From Chrysochromulina parva (taxonomy: Eukaryota > Haptophyta > Prymnesiales > Chrysochromulinaceae): DNA of 12,722 nt. This document shows, in pieces, positions 1-7,294 of the stretch. The position numbers were made by a program, and so were the translations under genes. A model generated the notes under the pieces. The model saw only the letters and a list, made by a program, of their open reading frames with translations, made no database searches and was not told the DNA's origin. The DNA lies in the NCBI GenBank assembly GCA_002887195.1, contig PJAB01001706.1:1-12722 (forward strand), written 5' to 3'. Each line of letters opens with the position of its first letter. Within the stretch, counting starts at the first letter, position 1.

Positions 1-1
1 G

Positions 2-208
2 TCCGACGGCGAGAAGCCGCTTCTCATCATCCAGTGGCAGCGTGTCTCCTGGATCGAAATCACGCGCCAGGCGGCCCGACGCGCCAGCGTGGGAGGCGAC
101 AGCAGCCCACCTTCGCGCCGGCCCCGCCGGATTGCTCGCTGTGGGTGCTTTTGCCTGCGTAGGGCTGAGAGACTCTTGAGTCTCGCTGGGCTTTCCACAG
201 GAAAATAG
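2..208 (+). CDS. Probable 3' end of an unrecognised gene (partial)
   Basis: An open frame enters from the left edge and stops at TAG 206-208, giving 68 codons. The first 30 or so residues (beginning SDGEKPLLIIQWQRVSWIEI) have the mixed hydrophobic and charged pattern of a folded protein. The remainder is Arg- and Ser-rich and could be a tail, or intron sequence read through, since a possible donor (CAGC|GTGGGAGG) lies near position 90. No family is recognised. The stop lies only 53 nt before the ATG of the next gene on the same strand. That is tight for a eukaryote, so either the packing is extreme or the true 3' end is elsewhere. Confidence 0.35.
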   Translation, partial: SDGEKPLLIIQWQRVSWIEITRQAARRASVGGDSSPPSRRPRRIARCGCFCLRRAERLLSLAGLSTGK

Positions 209-261
209 GTCAGCAAATTCAAGAGAGAAGTTTCGTCGGGGCGTCCTCCTCGCACCTCGAC

Positions 262-969
262 ATGTCCAACGTGATCGTCTGCCTTGCTCTGGCCTTCGCG
301 CCGCCGCAGCGAGTGCCGTACTCACGGGCCGCCGCCTTGCGGCGGGCCGTGCACATTGTCGCTGAGCTAGGCTTGCAGCCACGTGACGAGCTCAAGCCAC
401 GCTTCGCACGCGCAGATGACGAGACGAAGACTTCGTTCACCCCCGACAAGGCTCGGGTCGAGCAATGGCCGACGGCGCCTGCGGCGAAATCGAATGAAGC
501 GCTGCTGGCCGAAATTCGCGCCCTGCAGCCCAAGAGGCCAGAGCCACCGCCAGAAAAGAAGCCCACCGATCTTAATGGCATCAGCCCGTGGCTGCTGATC
601 CTCGGAGCCTCTTCCTACGGCGCAGTTTCCGTGCTGGCGTACCACTTCACGATGGGTGCCACTGACATGTTCAACAACCAGCCCATAAGCGATGACACCT
701 TTTACGTCGTCGCACGCTTCAGCACCGTAGCGCGCTACGTCGTGATCGCGATGGGTGCGCTCGGCTCTACAGTATGCGCCATTGCTGCAGCCGGCCAGCT
801 TGCGCTCTGCGTGCAGGTGAGCATCGGGATTGCGCGCGGCGAGCTGGATCCGAACGCGAAGCGCATCGACCCGTACGGTGGGCGCAAGCAGGGCCAGCTT
901 GAGAAGATGTTGCGCCTCATGCTCGGAGATAAAGCGGCTGGCCTTGGCATCGAGGATCGCCGTCAGTGA
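262..969 (+). CDS. Plastid-targeted two-helix membrane protein, DUF3082-like
   Basis: Single-exon protein of 235 aa. Residues 4-11 are a short hydrophobic core running into LAFAPP, followed by an Arg/Ala-rich, acid-poor stretch (about 15-30). This is the bipartite form (signal peptide, Phe at the cleavage site, transit peptide) that directs proteins into complex red-derived plastids. Two membrane helices follow at about 109-128 and 156-185. The second is Gly/Ala-rich and runs into a Gly-Glu-Leu-Asp-Pro stretch. The size, helix spacing and Gly/Ala-rich second helix resemble the DUF3082 family shared by cyanobacteria and plastids, whose function I do not know. The match is by general pattern, so the family is tentative while the targeting signal is clearer. 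The signal core is short, and an upstream exon cannot be excluded. Confidence 0.65.
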   Translation: MSNVIVCLALAFAPPQRVPYSRAAALRRAVHIVAELGLQPRDELKPRFARADDETKTSFTPDKARVEQWPTAPAAKSNEALLAEIRALQPKRPEPPPEKKPTDLNGISPWLLILGASSYGAVSVLAYHFTMGATDMFNNQPISDDTFYVVARFSTVARYVVIAMGALGSTVCAIAAAGQLALCVQVSIGIARGELDPNAKRIDPYGGRKQGQLEKMLRLMLGDKAAGLGIEDRRQ

Positions 970-1098
970 AAGCGCGGACTAAGCGCGAACACAGGTGAAA
1001 GGACCTCAGCCCCGCAGACTCCTCACCGCCACACCTAGTAGAGTGAGGGCCTTCTAGCATGTGGATAAATAGTTGATATATGTGTCGATCTCATGACG

Positions 1099-1115
1099 CC
1101 GCGGTTAAGCCGCGG
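1099..1115. repeat. GC hairpin CCGCGG-TTAAG-CCGCGG
   Basis: Perfect 6-bp inverted repeat (1099-1104 and 1110-1115) with a 5-nt loop, about 130 nt after the stop of the plastid-protein gene. It could be a 3'-UTR structure. CCGCGG is itself palindromic, so it is also a direct repeat. Confidence 0.4.
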
Positions 1116-1386
1116 TCGTGCACGGGTGGTGCAACGCACAAATATTACGCCGCGGTAACGCGCTCGCTGCCGGCGGCGGGCCTTTAAAGGCGGCCTTACG
1201 CGCGCTGCGCTGCGACCTGCGTGCGCGGTGCTCCAAGAGCCGACGCATGATCACACACGCACACAGCCTGATGCCGAGCGTGGATTGGCTACCCCTTAAG
1301 TGACTATTAATGGATTGACGCCCAACCAGCTCGCGCAGCTGTGCCGCAGGCGGGTGGGCGACCCCGAGGGTAAAGGCGCCGCGTAT

Positions 1387-1400
1387 GCAGCTCCGGCTGC
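1387..1400 (-). repeat. Small hairpin just after the glycosyltransferase stop
   Basis: On the minus strand GCAGC-CGGA-GCTGC forms a 5-bp stem with a tetraloop, beginning 9 nt after the TAA at 1412-1410. It is weak alone, but it is one of several hairpins placed close behind stop codons in this window. Confidence 0.3.
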
Positions 1401-1409
1401 TGTTCTAAT

Positions 1410-2504
1410 TTAGACTTGCCTCGACCTGCTCCGACGCCGGCGCAGATGGCTCACCAGAGTCTCGATGGTCCCGCCCACGCCGCGCCGCTTGCCCCGTGGG
1501 TGGCCCGAGCGATTCACCCCCGAGACTGCAGACCGATTGGAGCCGTCGTCTGTGGTGCGCACGGTCGTGGCGCCGCTACACGCATACGGCGGCAGCGAGC
1601 CCGCAAGCGCTGGCTGCACGACGGCTAAGTCTTGCTTGAGCTTCGAGTACGGGTCAACGATATGGAATCGCGGCGAGCTGCGGGCGAGGCTGGCTTGGAA
1701 GCCGCGCAGCGGGCGCAGCAGCCGCAGGTGCGGCCCGAGGCTCGCCAAGTGCTCCCACATGACGCCTTCTGGATACAGTTCCCTCTTGGCCGCGACGAGG
1801 CGGCGCACCGTACTCTCATACGCCTGCGCGTATGCAGCCATCGCGGCGGGCGGGCCGACGGCGATCTGGTCAAACGCCCAGCCGACCTGCGCCGACCACC
1901 ACGGCAGCCACACGTGGTGCGCGGCGCCCGAGCGCGACAGCAGCGGCTGCAAGTCGAGGGGGCCGCAGAAGCAAAGGTCAGGCCTCAGGCGGATGACGAG
2001 ATCGTAACCGCCCCGCGGCATGCGTGGCGGGCCGGCGGCGGCACAGCGTGCACCGTTCTGCACGGCAGGCGGCGGCTCGAGCCGTCCGGGCACCGTCGAC
2101 TCTCCACCTTTGCCATGATGGTGTAGCTGCTGCGGCTGAGTGGTGAGCAGACGCTGTGCTGCCGCGATGCCACGAAACATCTTGATGATGTTCATGGCCT
2201 TGCCTTGCGCAGTGCCGCGGCCGCGCGGCACCTTTTCTGTGCCCGGTACTTCGGCTCGCACTCCAGCGGATACGGCCACGTTGGTTTCCAGGGCAGCGCC
2301 CACCACACAAGGAAAGGAGTTCCATATGTCTCTCTGCACCTGCTGGTCGGCACCGACCACCTCAGTAGTGAGGTGCGCGTACACATGAAAACGCACACTG
2401 GGATTCGCGTCGATGATGTGGCGCACCATGCTCGCGTTGCAGTCGGGTAGCGTGCGATACGCGCCCGAAAGCACAATGGCGGCAGTGTGCGTGTGCGCCG
2501 CCAT
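1410..2504 (-). CDS. Glycosyltransferase-like protein
   Basis: Uninterrupted protein of 364 aa from ATG 2504-2502. It begins with a strand and glycine-turn pattern (AIVLSGAYRTLPDC, residues 9-22), then RFHVYAHLTTE (38-48), a helix containing IIKMFRGIAAAQRLL, YDLVIRLRPDLCF (167-179), and FDQIAVG (211-217). This order (SGxxRT near the N-terminus, a mid-protein DxxIRxRPD, then a DQ motif) is typical of nucleotide-sugar glycosyltransferase-like proteins of bacteria, giant viruses and algae. The donor and acceptor cannot be deduced. The middle (120-165) carries a low-complexity insert and the last 60 residues are basic (RRRRSRSRQV end) and probably disordered. No signal peptide or membrane helix is visible, so a cytosolic location is likely. 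It is transcribed divergently from the prolyl 4-hydroxylase gene. Confidence 0.65.
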   Translation of the reverse strand: MAAHTHTAAIVLSGAYRTLPDCNASMVRHIIDANPSVRFHVYAHLTTEVVGADQQVQRDIWNSFPCVVGAALETNVAVSAGVRAEVPGTEKVPRGRGTAQGKAMNIIKMFRGIAAAQRLLTTQPQQLHHHGKGGESTVPGRLEPPPAVQNGARCAAAGPPRMPRGGYDLVIRLRPDLCFCGPLDLQPLLSRSGAAHHVWLPWWSAQVGWAFDQIAVGPPAAMAAYAQAYESTVRRLVAAKRELYPEGVMWEHLASLGPHLRLLRPLRGFQASLARSSPRFHIVDPYSKLKQDLAVVQPALAGSLPPYACSGATTVRTTDDGSNRSAVSGVNRSGHPRGKRRGVGGTIETLVSHLRRRRSRSRQV

Positions 2505-2657
2505 CTTTAATTAATGAAGGTCGAGCACGATGATTGCAACTCGGACGGAACTCCTCATTTTGGCATCGCGCACGCTCTTTAGATGAACGATCGTAGTGGC
2601 TGAGGTTTCAGCAAGTTCTGCAAGCCCCCTTTCGCATGCTTGCGGAGCGCGCTCAAA
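2505..2657. promoter_or_regulatory. 153-bp divergent promoter between glycosyltransferase and P4H genes
   Basis: The two ATGs face away from each other across 153 bp, so both promoters must lie here or overlap the coding ends. A TTTAATTAAT patch abuts the glycosyltransferase ATG. On the plus strand a 22-codon small frame (ATG 2514 to TAG 2580-2582) lies upstream of the P4H ATG. It would be an upstream ORF if transcription starts before it. No clear TATA box was seen. Confidence 0.45.
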
Positions 2658-5600
2658 ATGCATCATCCATTGCACTCCGCGACGGCGACCGACGTTTGGT
2701 CCCGGCATCCCCAAAGCGCGGCTCATGCGGCGTTCCATCACATGATCGACTCGGACCACGACGGGTACATCACGCAGGGCGACCTGCTGCGCACGTTTGG
2801 AATGCATCTCGATGAGCGTGCGATGGAGCGCATGCTGGAAAACATCGACTGGCGCGCCAACCGGATGAACTTCGAGGAGTTCCAACTCATGCTCTCCGAT
2901 AACCGCAAGAGCGACGATGAACGAGGGGTACTCGAGTACACCAAGGCACTCCAGTACATTGCTGAGAAGGGGGCGTTTGCGGCCAAGAAGGCGGCAGCGG
3001 AGAAGACGACAGCATCCGAGAAGGCCGCAGCAGAGAAGGAAGCTGCTGAGGACGAAGCGGCCAAGAAGGAAGCGGCCGCGAAGGCAGCAGCCGAGAAGGA
3101 GGCGGCTGAGAAGGCAGCCGCAGAGAAGGCGGTCGATGCACCCGTGGATTTTGCGACCCCCCAGGTGAAGGTGGAGATGGAGGAGGCTCTGAACACGCCC
3201 TCCTCAGCTGCGCCCACGCCACGGACCCCGGACGATGGTCCGTCGCCTGAGTGGCTTCGTGAGGCATCCAAAGCCCTTGCGGCAGAGAAGGAAGCCGCAG
3301 AGAGGGTGGCTGCGCACACGGCACCCGTAGGGCGGCCGCCGGCTCCAGAAGGCGAGGATGAACTGTTTGAGATGACAGTCCCTGAGGGTGTGATGCCGGG
3401 CGACATGCTGCAGGCTACGACTCCCAGCGGCGTCAAGGTGCGCCTCATGGTGCCCGAAGGAGTCTCGCCTGGCGCCGTTCTCACCTTTAAGGCCGATGCC
3501 ATTTCGCCGTCCAAATGGGCAATGCAAAGCCCACTGCGAGAGCCGCCCGCCGCGCCTGCCGAGGCCACGACGGACCTGGCCACGCCCGCCGCGCCTGCCG
3601 AGGCCACGACGGGCCTGGCCACGCCCGCAGCGCCTGCCGAGGCCACGACGGACCTGGCCACGCCCGCCGCGCCTCATGCGCTGCTTCAGACCGCGCAGAC
3701 CGATCAAGCATCGCCCAGCACGGCGTGTGAAACCGAGCACGAGGCGCCCAGCACGGCGCGTGAAACCGAGCACGCGCCCAGCACGGCGTGTGAAACCGAG
3801 CACGAGGCGCCCAGCACGGCGTGTGAAACCGAGCACGAGGCGCCCAGCACGGCGCTTGAAACCGAGCACGAGGCGCCCAGCACGGCGCGTGAACCCGAGC
3901 ACGCGCCCAGCACGGCGTGTGAAACCGAGCACGAGGCGGCGAAGGCGGAGCCGGCGACCAAGGCGGAGATAGCAGCGGCCATGGCCACACTCACAAGTAT
4001 GGCGAATTCGCTGCTCATGCACGCGAAGTTTGAGGCGGCCAAGGCGGAGGCGGTAGTGAAGAGGCAGAGGGCAGCGGTCTTGGCCGCCGCTGCGGCAGCC
4101 GAAATCGAGACGACGCTAACCAGCATGACTTTTGAGCTGCTCGGGCATGCAAAGTCGGACGCGGCGGCGAAGGCTGCCGCGCTAGCGATGGCTCGTGCTG
4201 CGATCCACACTGACAGGTCGCCAACGGCTCCGGGACTTTGCACGGTTGTAGCGGCGACATCGTCGCCGGTGAAGCACGCTCGCCACAACGCTCGCCACAT
4301 GACGACAGCCCAGCTTCGCGCGGCACTGCGTGAGAGTGGAGTCGACGCACCGGAGGGAGCGGACCGAGAGACCCTCGAAGCTCTGGTGACGCTGAGCACC
4401 GACGCGACAGCGGCAGCAACGGAGCTCTCGCCACCGCACGCGAGCGTGCGGCTTGTGCGCTCTCCCCCAGCGGGACGCCCTGCCGCCGCCGCCAACGCGC
4501 CCTCGGCTGCTGATGCTGCGACGGTCACGACGGCAGCGAGCGCCGAGTCGGCAGGGGCGGCAGCTACCCGACCAGATCGAAGCAGCATATGTATCCTCTC
4601 CCATGACCCGATGGTCTATGTGATAGACCGCTTCTTCACGCCCGACGAGTGCGAGATGATCAAGGATGCGGCTGCCACCCACCACAAGTACCCCAGCAGG
4701 GTGAAGCAGCCCATGACGGGCTTGGCTGCTCGCCAGCAACCGGGCCAAATGAGCGATGGCAGGCGCTCGGAGACGACATGGCTACACTACAGCGACGTGG
4801 TGAGTGCCCCTGATGGGCCCCTGATGGGCCCCTGAGTGCCCCTGAGTGCCCCTGATGATGGCCCGATCTCGTTGGTATCTCGCTCTTCTGCTCGCTGAAC
4901 GCCCGATGAGCGATGTCGAGGAATTGCCTCCTTCATCAGACGACGAACCCCGACGCGCAGGTTGCGCAGATGATGCTTGAGCGCGTGGGCGGCCAGCTCG
5001 GGGTCAGCAAAGATGATCTTGGGCGGTTCGAGGGACCACAGATCGTGCACTACGATCTTGGCGGTGAGTATCGATGGCACCACGACGCTTACGAGGAAGG
5101 CACGGAAGAGGGCGACCGGGCTGTTGCTGACCAAGGGCAGCGGTGCCAGGTGGGCTGCCGTGAATCGAACCCGTCTGCCCCGCGGAGCCTTGACGAAGCG
5201 AACGCGCACTCCGAGTTGACGATCTTCCCGCCATGTGTGAGCAAGACGGCGATCGTGTATTTGAACGACGTGAAGGAGGGTGGTGAGACAGGCTTCAAGC
5301 ATCTGGGGATCAAGGTACAGCCACGGCAAGGTGCGTTCAAGAGCCCTCTTCAGTGATGCACACCACTTCTGGCCTCACCCCCGCCCCGCAAAACACACTG
5401 CCTGCGCAGGCCGGCTCCTCGTCTTCCACAATCTGCTGCAACCGGCTGCAACCTGCTGCAACCTGCTGCGTGAAGGCGTGGCTCGGCGCAACCCGATGTG
5501 CCTCCACGCGGGCTTGCCTGTACGCGCAGGGTGCAAGGACATCGCCACGGTGTGGCTGCGCGAGCGATCGCATGCCCAGGCTCGCGAGTTAGCGCAACGC

Positions 5601-5687
5601 GAGCAGGCGTGGAATGCATTCAGACGCTCGCTGATGGGTTGCTGCCACTTTGGCTCCGGTCCTACCATGGGAAGAGGCCTACTGTAA
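2658..5687 (+). CDS. Multidomain EF-hand / SAP-like / prolyl 4-hydroxylase, four exons
   Basis: Proposed exons 2658-4799, 4940-5149, 5246-5330 and 5410-5687 join to 904 aa in frame. The start is the first ATG of the frame; an upstream TTG at 2640 is not credible in a eukaryote. Domains: canonical EF-hand loop (D31 to D42) plus a degenerate partner (64-75); Ala/Glu/Lys helix (100-162); VPEGVxPGD-type segment (237-284); 13-aa repeats (298-339); 10/11-aa repeats (353-427); a duplicated TLTSM...LL.HAK helix (from 444 and 486); SAP-like motif (548-580); 2-oxoglutarate/Fe(II) prolyl 4-hydroxylase (643-865). The P4H iron ligands H761, D763 and H845 and the 2-oxoglutarate lysine K855 are present, with YLND and GGET between them. 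The family hydroxylates peptidyl proline. No signal peptide or membrane anchor is seen. Human P4HTM also combines EF-hand and P4H, but with a membrane anchor. Exon 3 borders are the least certain. Confidence 0.8.
3549..3674 (+). repeat. 39-bp minisatellite, three copies plus 9 bp, in coding sequence
   Basis: Three in-frame 39-bp units start at 3549, 3588 and 3627, and a 9-bp partial unit follows at 3666. Each encodes AAPAEATTDLATP with one D/G change in unit 2. The copies are nearly identical at DNA level, which points to recent duplication or homogenisation. The unit length is a multiple of three, so copy-number change would not break the frame. Confidence 0.9.
3714..3938 (+). repeat. 33/30-bp minisatellite, seven copies, in coding sequence
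   Basis: Seven consecutive units encode PSTACETEHEA or shorter PSTARETEHA forms, with lengths 33, 30, 33, 33, 33, 30 and 33 bp. Units 2 and 6 lack one GAG codon. Variants at the sixth codon position (Cys, Arg, Leu) and one Thr/Pro change distinguish copies. The resulting segment is acidic, Thr/Ser-rich and probably disordered, a likely linker between the N-terminal helix region and the catalytic part. Confidence 0.9.
4800..4939 (+). other. Intron 1 of the P4H gene
   Basis: 140-nt, phase 0. The donor is GACGTG|GTGAGT and the acceptor TTGCCTCCTTCATCAG|ACG. It is not a multiple of three, and its removal joins TTWLHYSDV to TTNPDAQVAQ, as expected between the P4H N-terminal strand and helix. Positions 4803-4859 are a degenerate array of 10-11-nt units (CCCCTGATGGG / CCCCTGAGTG). 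Confidence 0.75.
5150..5245 (+). other. Intron 2 of the P4H gene, stop-free and divisible by three
   Basis: 96 nt, phase 0. The donor is CCAG|GTGGGC and the acceptor GAGCAAG|ACG. No stop interrupts it, so the sequence also reads straight through. It is called an intron because removal gives GQRCQTAIVYLND, which matches the P4H pattern GxRxxTxxxYxxD exactly in spacing, whereas reading through inserts 32 unrelated residues there. An alternative, 5143-5241 (99 nt), gives GQRKTAIVYLND, one residue shorter than the family spacing. Confidence 0.5.
5331..5409 (+). other. Intron 3 of the P4H gene
   Basis: 79 nt, phase 1. The donor is GGCAAG|GTGCGT and the acceptor CACTGCCTGCGCAG|GC. Splicing joins KVQPRQ to GRLLVFHNLL, the expected P4H strand before the distal histidine. 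Without splicing the frame ends at TGA 5354-5356 before the histidine and lysine are reached. Confidence 0.8.
5433..5469 (+). repeat. 10-bp tandem repeat inside the P4H catalytic domain
   Basis: About 3.7 units of CTGCTGCAAC, the second unit reading CGGCTGCAAC. The period is not a multiple of three, so each copy is read in a different frame (LLQPAATCCNLL). The block sits in the loop before the distal catalytic histidine, where relatives usually carry a shorter turn, so it looks like an insertion by repeat expansion. Confidence 0.7.
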
Positions 5688-6499
5688 CATATCGCCGCCC
5701 ATCTGCGCGTCTGCAATCGCCGCGCGGACTTCGCGTACTAAATGTACTCTGGCCGTACAGGGTGACTGCCCACGCAGGTTTTATGCGCCTTTCATCTTAC
5801 GCGTCGCCGCCGGGTTGGGTCGCGTCGCGGTGCGTCGGGGTGCGACGTGCGCGATCGTCCGCGTGTCACATTGAGGGGGCTGTCCACTGTCGTGTCGAGT
5901 GTCCTCGGTGCTCGTCCGCGGTGCGCGGACCGGATGTTATGTGGACGGCGCCGGGCGGGGCCGGCCCCGGCCCCCCGCTCCGCCGGCGCGATTCTACCGT
6001 CGCACGCCGCGGTCGCCCGCCGGCGCGCCGCGCCCGCAGCCCCCGGGGCCGGGCGCGAGTCAGACCCGCCGTCCCCGCGCGTGTCCCCGGAGCCGGGTGT
6101 CGTACCCGCACCGGTACCGGTTAATTATACATACGACACCCAGACCGACTCGGTACCGCAAGCAGTAGTACTATGCGCCATACTATGCCCGGGATGGGCA
6201 GCACACTACGCCAGCACTAACACACTGCCCCCGGGCGACGGCGCAGTACACTGTACAGGAACCGGTCCGAAACGAAAATGTACACGCGCCTCGCGCGCAA
6301 CTGTGCATGCACACGATCCGAATGTACACGTGCATCACGCATTATGCGTCTGTACAGACTTATGGGCTATAGTACACGTCAAAATGCATGGCGAGACGCT
6401 CCTTCATGAGCTTGGAGCCGGATTACTTCGGATCACGTTCCCACGCCTACATCTCGACTCCCTCGAGTCAGCCTCGACCCCTTCGACGAGTCGTCGACG
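5688..6499. other. Convergent spacer with extreme-GC core and GTAC cluster
   Basis: 812 bp between the stops of the P4H gene (+) and a membrane-protein gene (-). I find no credible gene. The open frame at 5847-6545 has no family features and its composition shifts midway. About 5930-6070 is nearly pure G+C. From 6102 to 6375 the word GTAC occurs ten times. A 12-bp palindrome ACCGGTACCGGT sits at 6110-6121. It must hold two 3' UTRs, but it is larger than the other convergent spacers and could contain a non-coding transcript. Confidence 0.45.
6483..6497. repeat. Palindrome TCGACGA-G-TCGTCGA next to a stop codon
   Basis: Perfect 7-bp arms around a single base, beginning 2 nt after the TAA of the minus-strand membrane-protein gene (6502-6500). 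The preceding 40 bases are also rich in TCGA and GACTC words, with a second small hairpin GACTC-CCTC-GAGTC. Confidence 0.45.
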
Positions 6500-7192
6500 T
6501 TACATTGTAGTTGGTCGCCCGCTCGCATGCTCGAAGCAGACGTAGACCGTCTCGCCGTAAAAGTCGCTAAAGTCGCGGCTCTTCTCGATCTCGGCAAAGG
6601 ATGCCAGGTGCGTTTGGGCCTCGCGAACGCGTTCGGGCTGGATGTGGCAAAGGTACACGCGACGACCCTTATGAACGCCGAGAGGAAAGCCGTTCATCTG
6701 CGACAGCTCCTCAAGCGTCGACGGCAATGGCTTCCGCAGATCAGCGTTGTGCCAGCCGAAGGAACTCTCGGGACGGTTGGCGAGGAACTGCTCGAGGTCG
6801 TCCTCTTGTCCCATGCCCATAAAGCGCCTGGTGATTAGAGGCACAAAGGTACAGGCGGCGCTGAAAGCCGTGTAGCCACCGCACGCGGCCATGAAGATGT
6901 GCGAGAACTTTTGGTGCGCGGGTGCTGCCAGCTCGCTCAGCTCCTGTGGCAGGGCGGCAAAGGTCGATGGCACACTGCCAAAGGCATCGGAGGGCAATAC
7001 GCCGAAGGCCTCGGCAATCAACGTGCTGATGAGCATGCGCGGCGGTTGCACGTGAAGGCGTGTCGCCACGCGATGGCTGATCGTGCCAATGTGCACGCTT
7101 GGCGTGAAGCTCAGCAGCGCAGGAACGAGGGGCACTAGGGTCATCATGTTGATGATGTAGGAAAGAGTGTCGCTAATTTGATCGCCGTCCAT
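6500..7192 (-). CDS. Unrecognised two-helix membrane protein
   Basis: Protein of 230 aa from ATG 7192-7190. Two hydrophobic helices are visible, about 10-29 (YIINMMTLVPLVPALLSF) and 96-120 (HIFMAACGGYTAFSAACTFV). Between them are an amphipathic stretch and a Pro-rich loop, and a soluble C-terminal domain of about 100 residues follows (126-230) with a likely strand RRVYLCHI and a closing strand ETVYVCFEH. I recognise no family. An overlapping ATG four bases upstream (7196-7194) opens an 8-codon frame ending at 7173. Translation of this protein would therefore need the ribosome to skip that ATG or use another transcription start. It is the last of four tandem minus-strand genes. Confidence 0.6.
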   Translation of the reverse strand: MDGDQISDTLSYIINMMTLVPLVPALLSFTPSVHIGTISHRVATRLHVQPPRMLISTLIAEAFGVLPSDAFGSVPSTFAALPQELSELAAPAHQKFSHIFMAACGGYTAFSAACTFVPLITRRFMGMGQEDDLEQFLANRPESSFGWHNADLRKPLPSTLEELSQMNGFPLGVHKGRRVYLCHIQPERVREAQTHLASFAEIEKSRDFSDFYGETVYVCFEHASGRPTTM

Positions 7193-7273
7193 CCATCCCG
7201 AATGTTCGCAAGATCCGTTTGACGAAAATGAGTTTCCGAATAAATTGCCGAAACCGATTTACCCTGTGGAGCG

Positions 7274-7294
7274 GTTTTTCACCTAGTTTTTCAC
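7274..7294 (-). promoter_or_regulatory. Repeated GTGAAAAAC element upstream of the two-helix protein gene
   Basis: Two exact 9-bp copies separated by CTA/TAG lie 82-102 bp upstream of the ATG, in the only clearly AT-rich part of the 212-bp spacer. Their spacing of 12 bp and position suggest a factor-binding pair. No known site is claimed. Confidence 0.25.

Larger units (their letters stand above)
970..1409. other. Convergent 3'-3' spacer with GC-rich palindromes
   Basis: This 440-bp stretch lies between the stops of two converging genes. I see no credible coding sequence; the 61-codon frame at 1118-1303 has no recognisable features. It holds a hairpin at 1099-1115, a 12-bp perfect palindrome GCCTTTAAAGGC at 1180-1191, two copies of ACGCCGCGGT (1096-1105 and 1147-1156) and an AT-rich patch near 1058-1085. 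It presumably contains both 3' UTRs. Confidence 0.5.

Noticed and set aside
1118..1303. 61-codon frame in the convergent spacer
   Set aside because: It is short, overlaps palindromes, and has no coding character. It is probably UTR sequence.
2514..2582. 22-codon plus-strand frame before the P4H ATG, considered as a first coding exon
   Set aside because: There is no good donor in a phase that would join it to the EF-hand exon. It is kept only as a possible upstream ORF.
2738..3661. 307-codon frame antisense to the EF-hand/P4H gene
   Set aside because: It is composed of Ala/Ser runs mirroring the Ala/Glu/Lys helix and repeats. The plus strand has a canonical EF-hand and continues into P4H.
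5144..5190. TGAATCGAACC stretch resembling a tRNA T-loop on the minus strand
   Set aside because: The T-stem does not pair and no acceptor or anticodon stem could be built around it. It lies within the P4H gene's proposed second intron.
5847..6545. 232-codon plus-strand frame in the GC-rich spacer
   Set aside because: It starts at a GTG, shows no domain, changes composition abruptly near 6110 and runs into the 3' end of the minus-strand gene.
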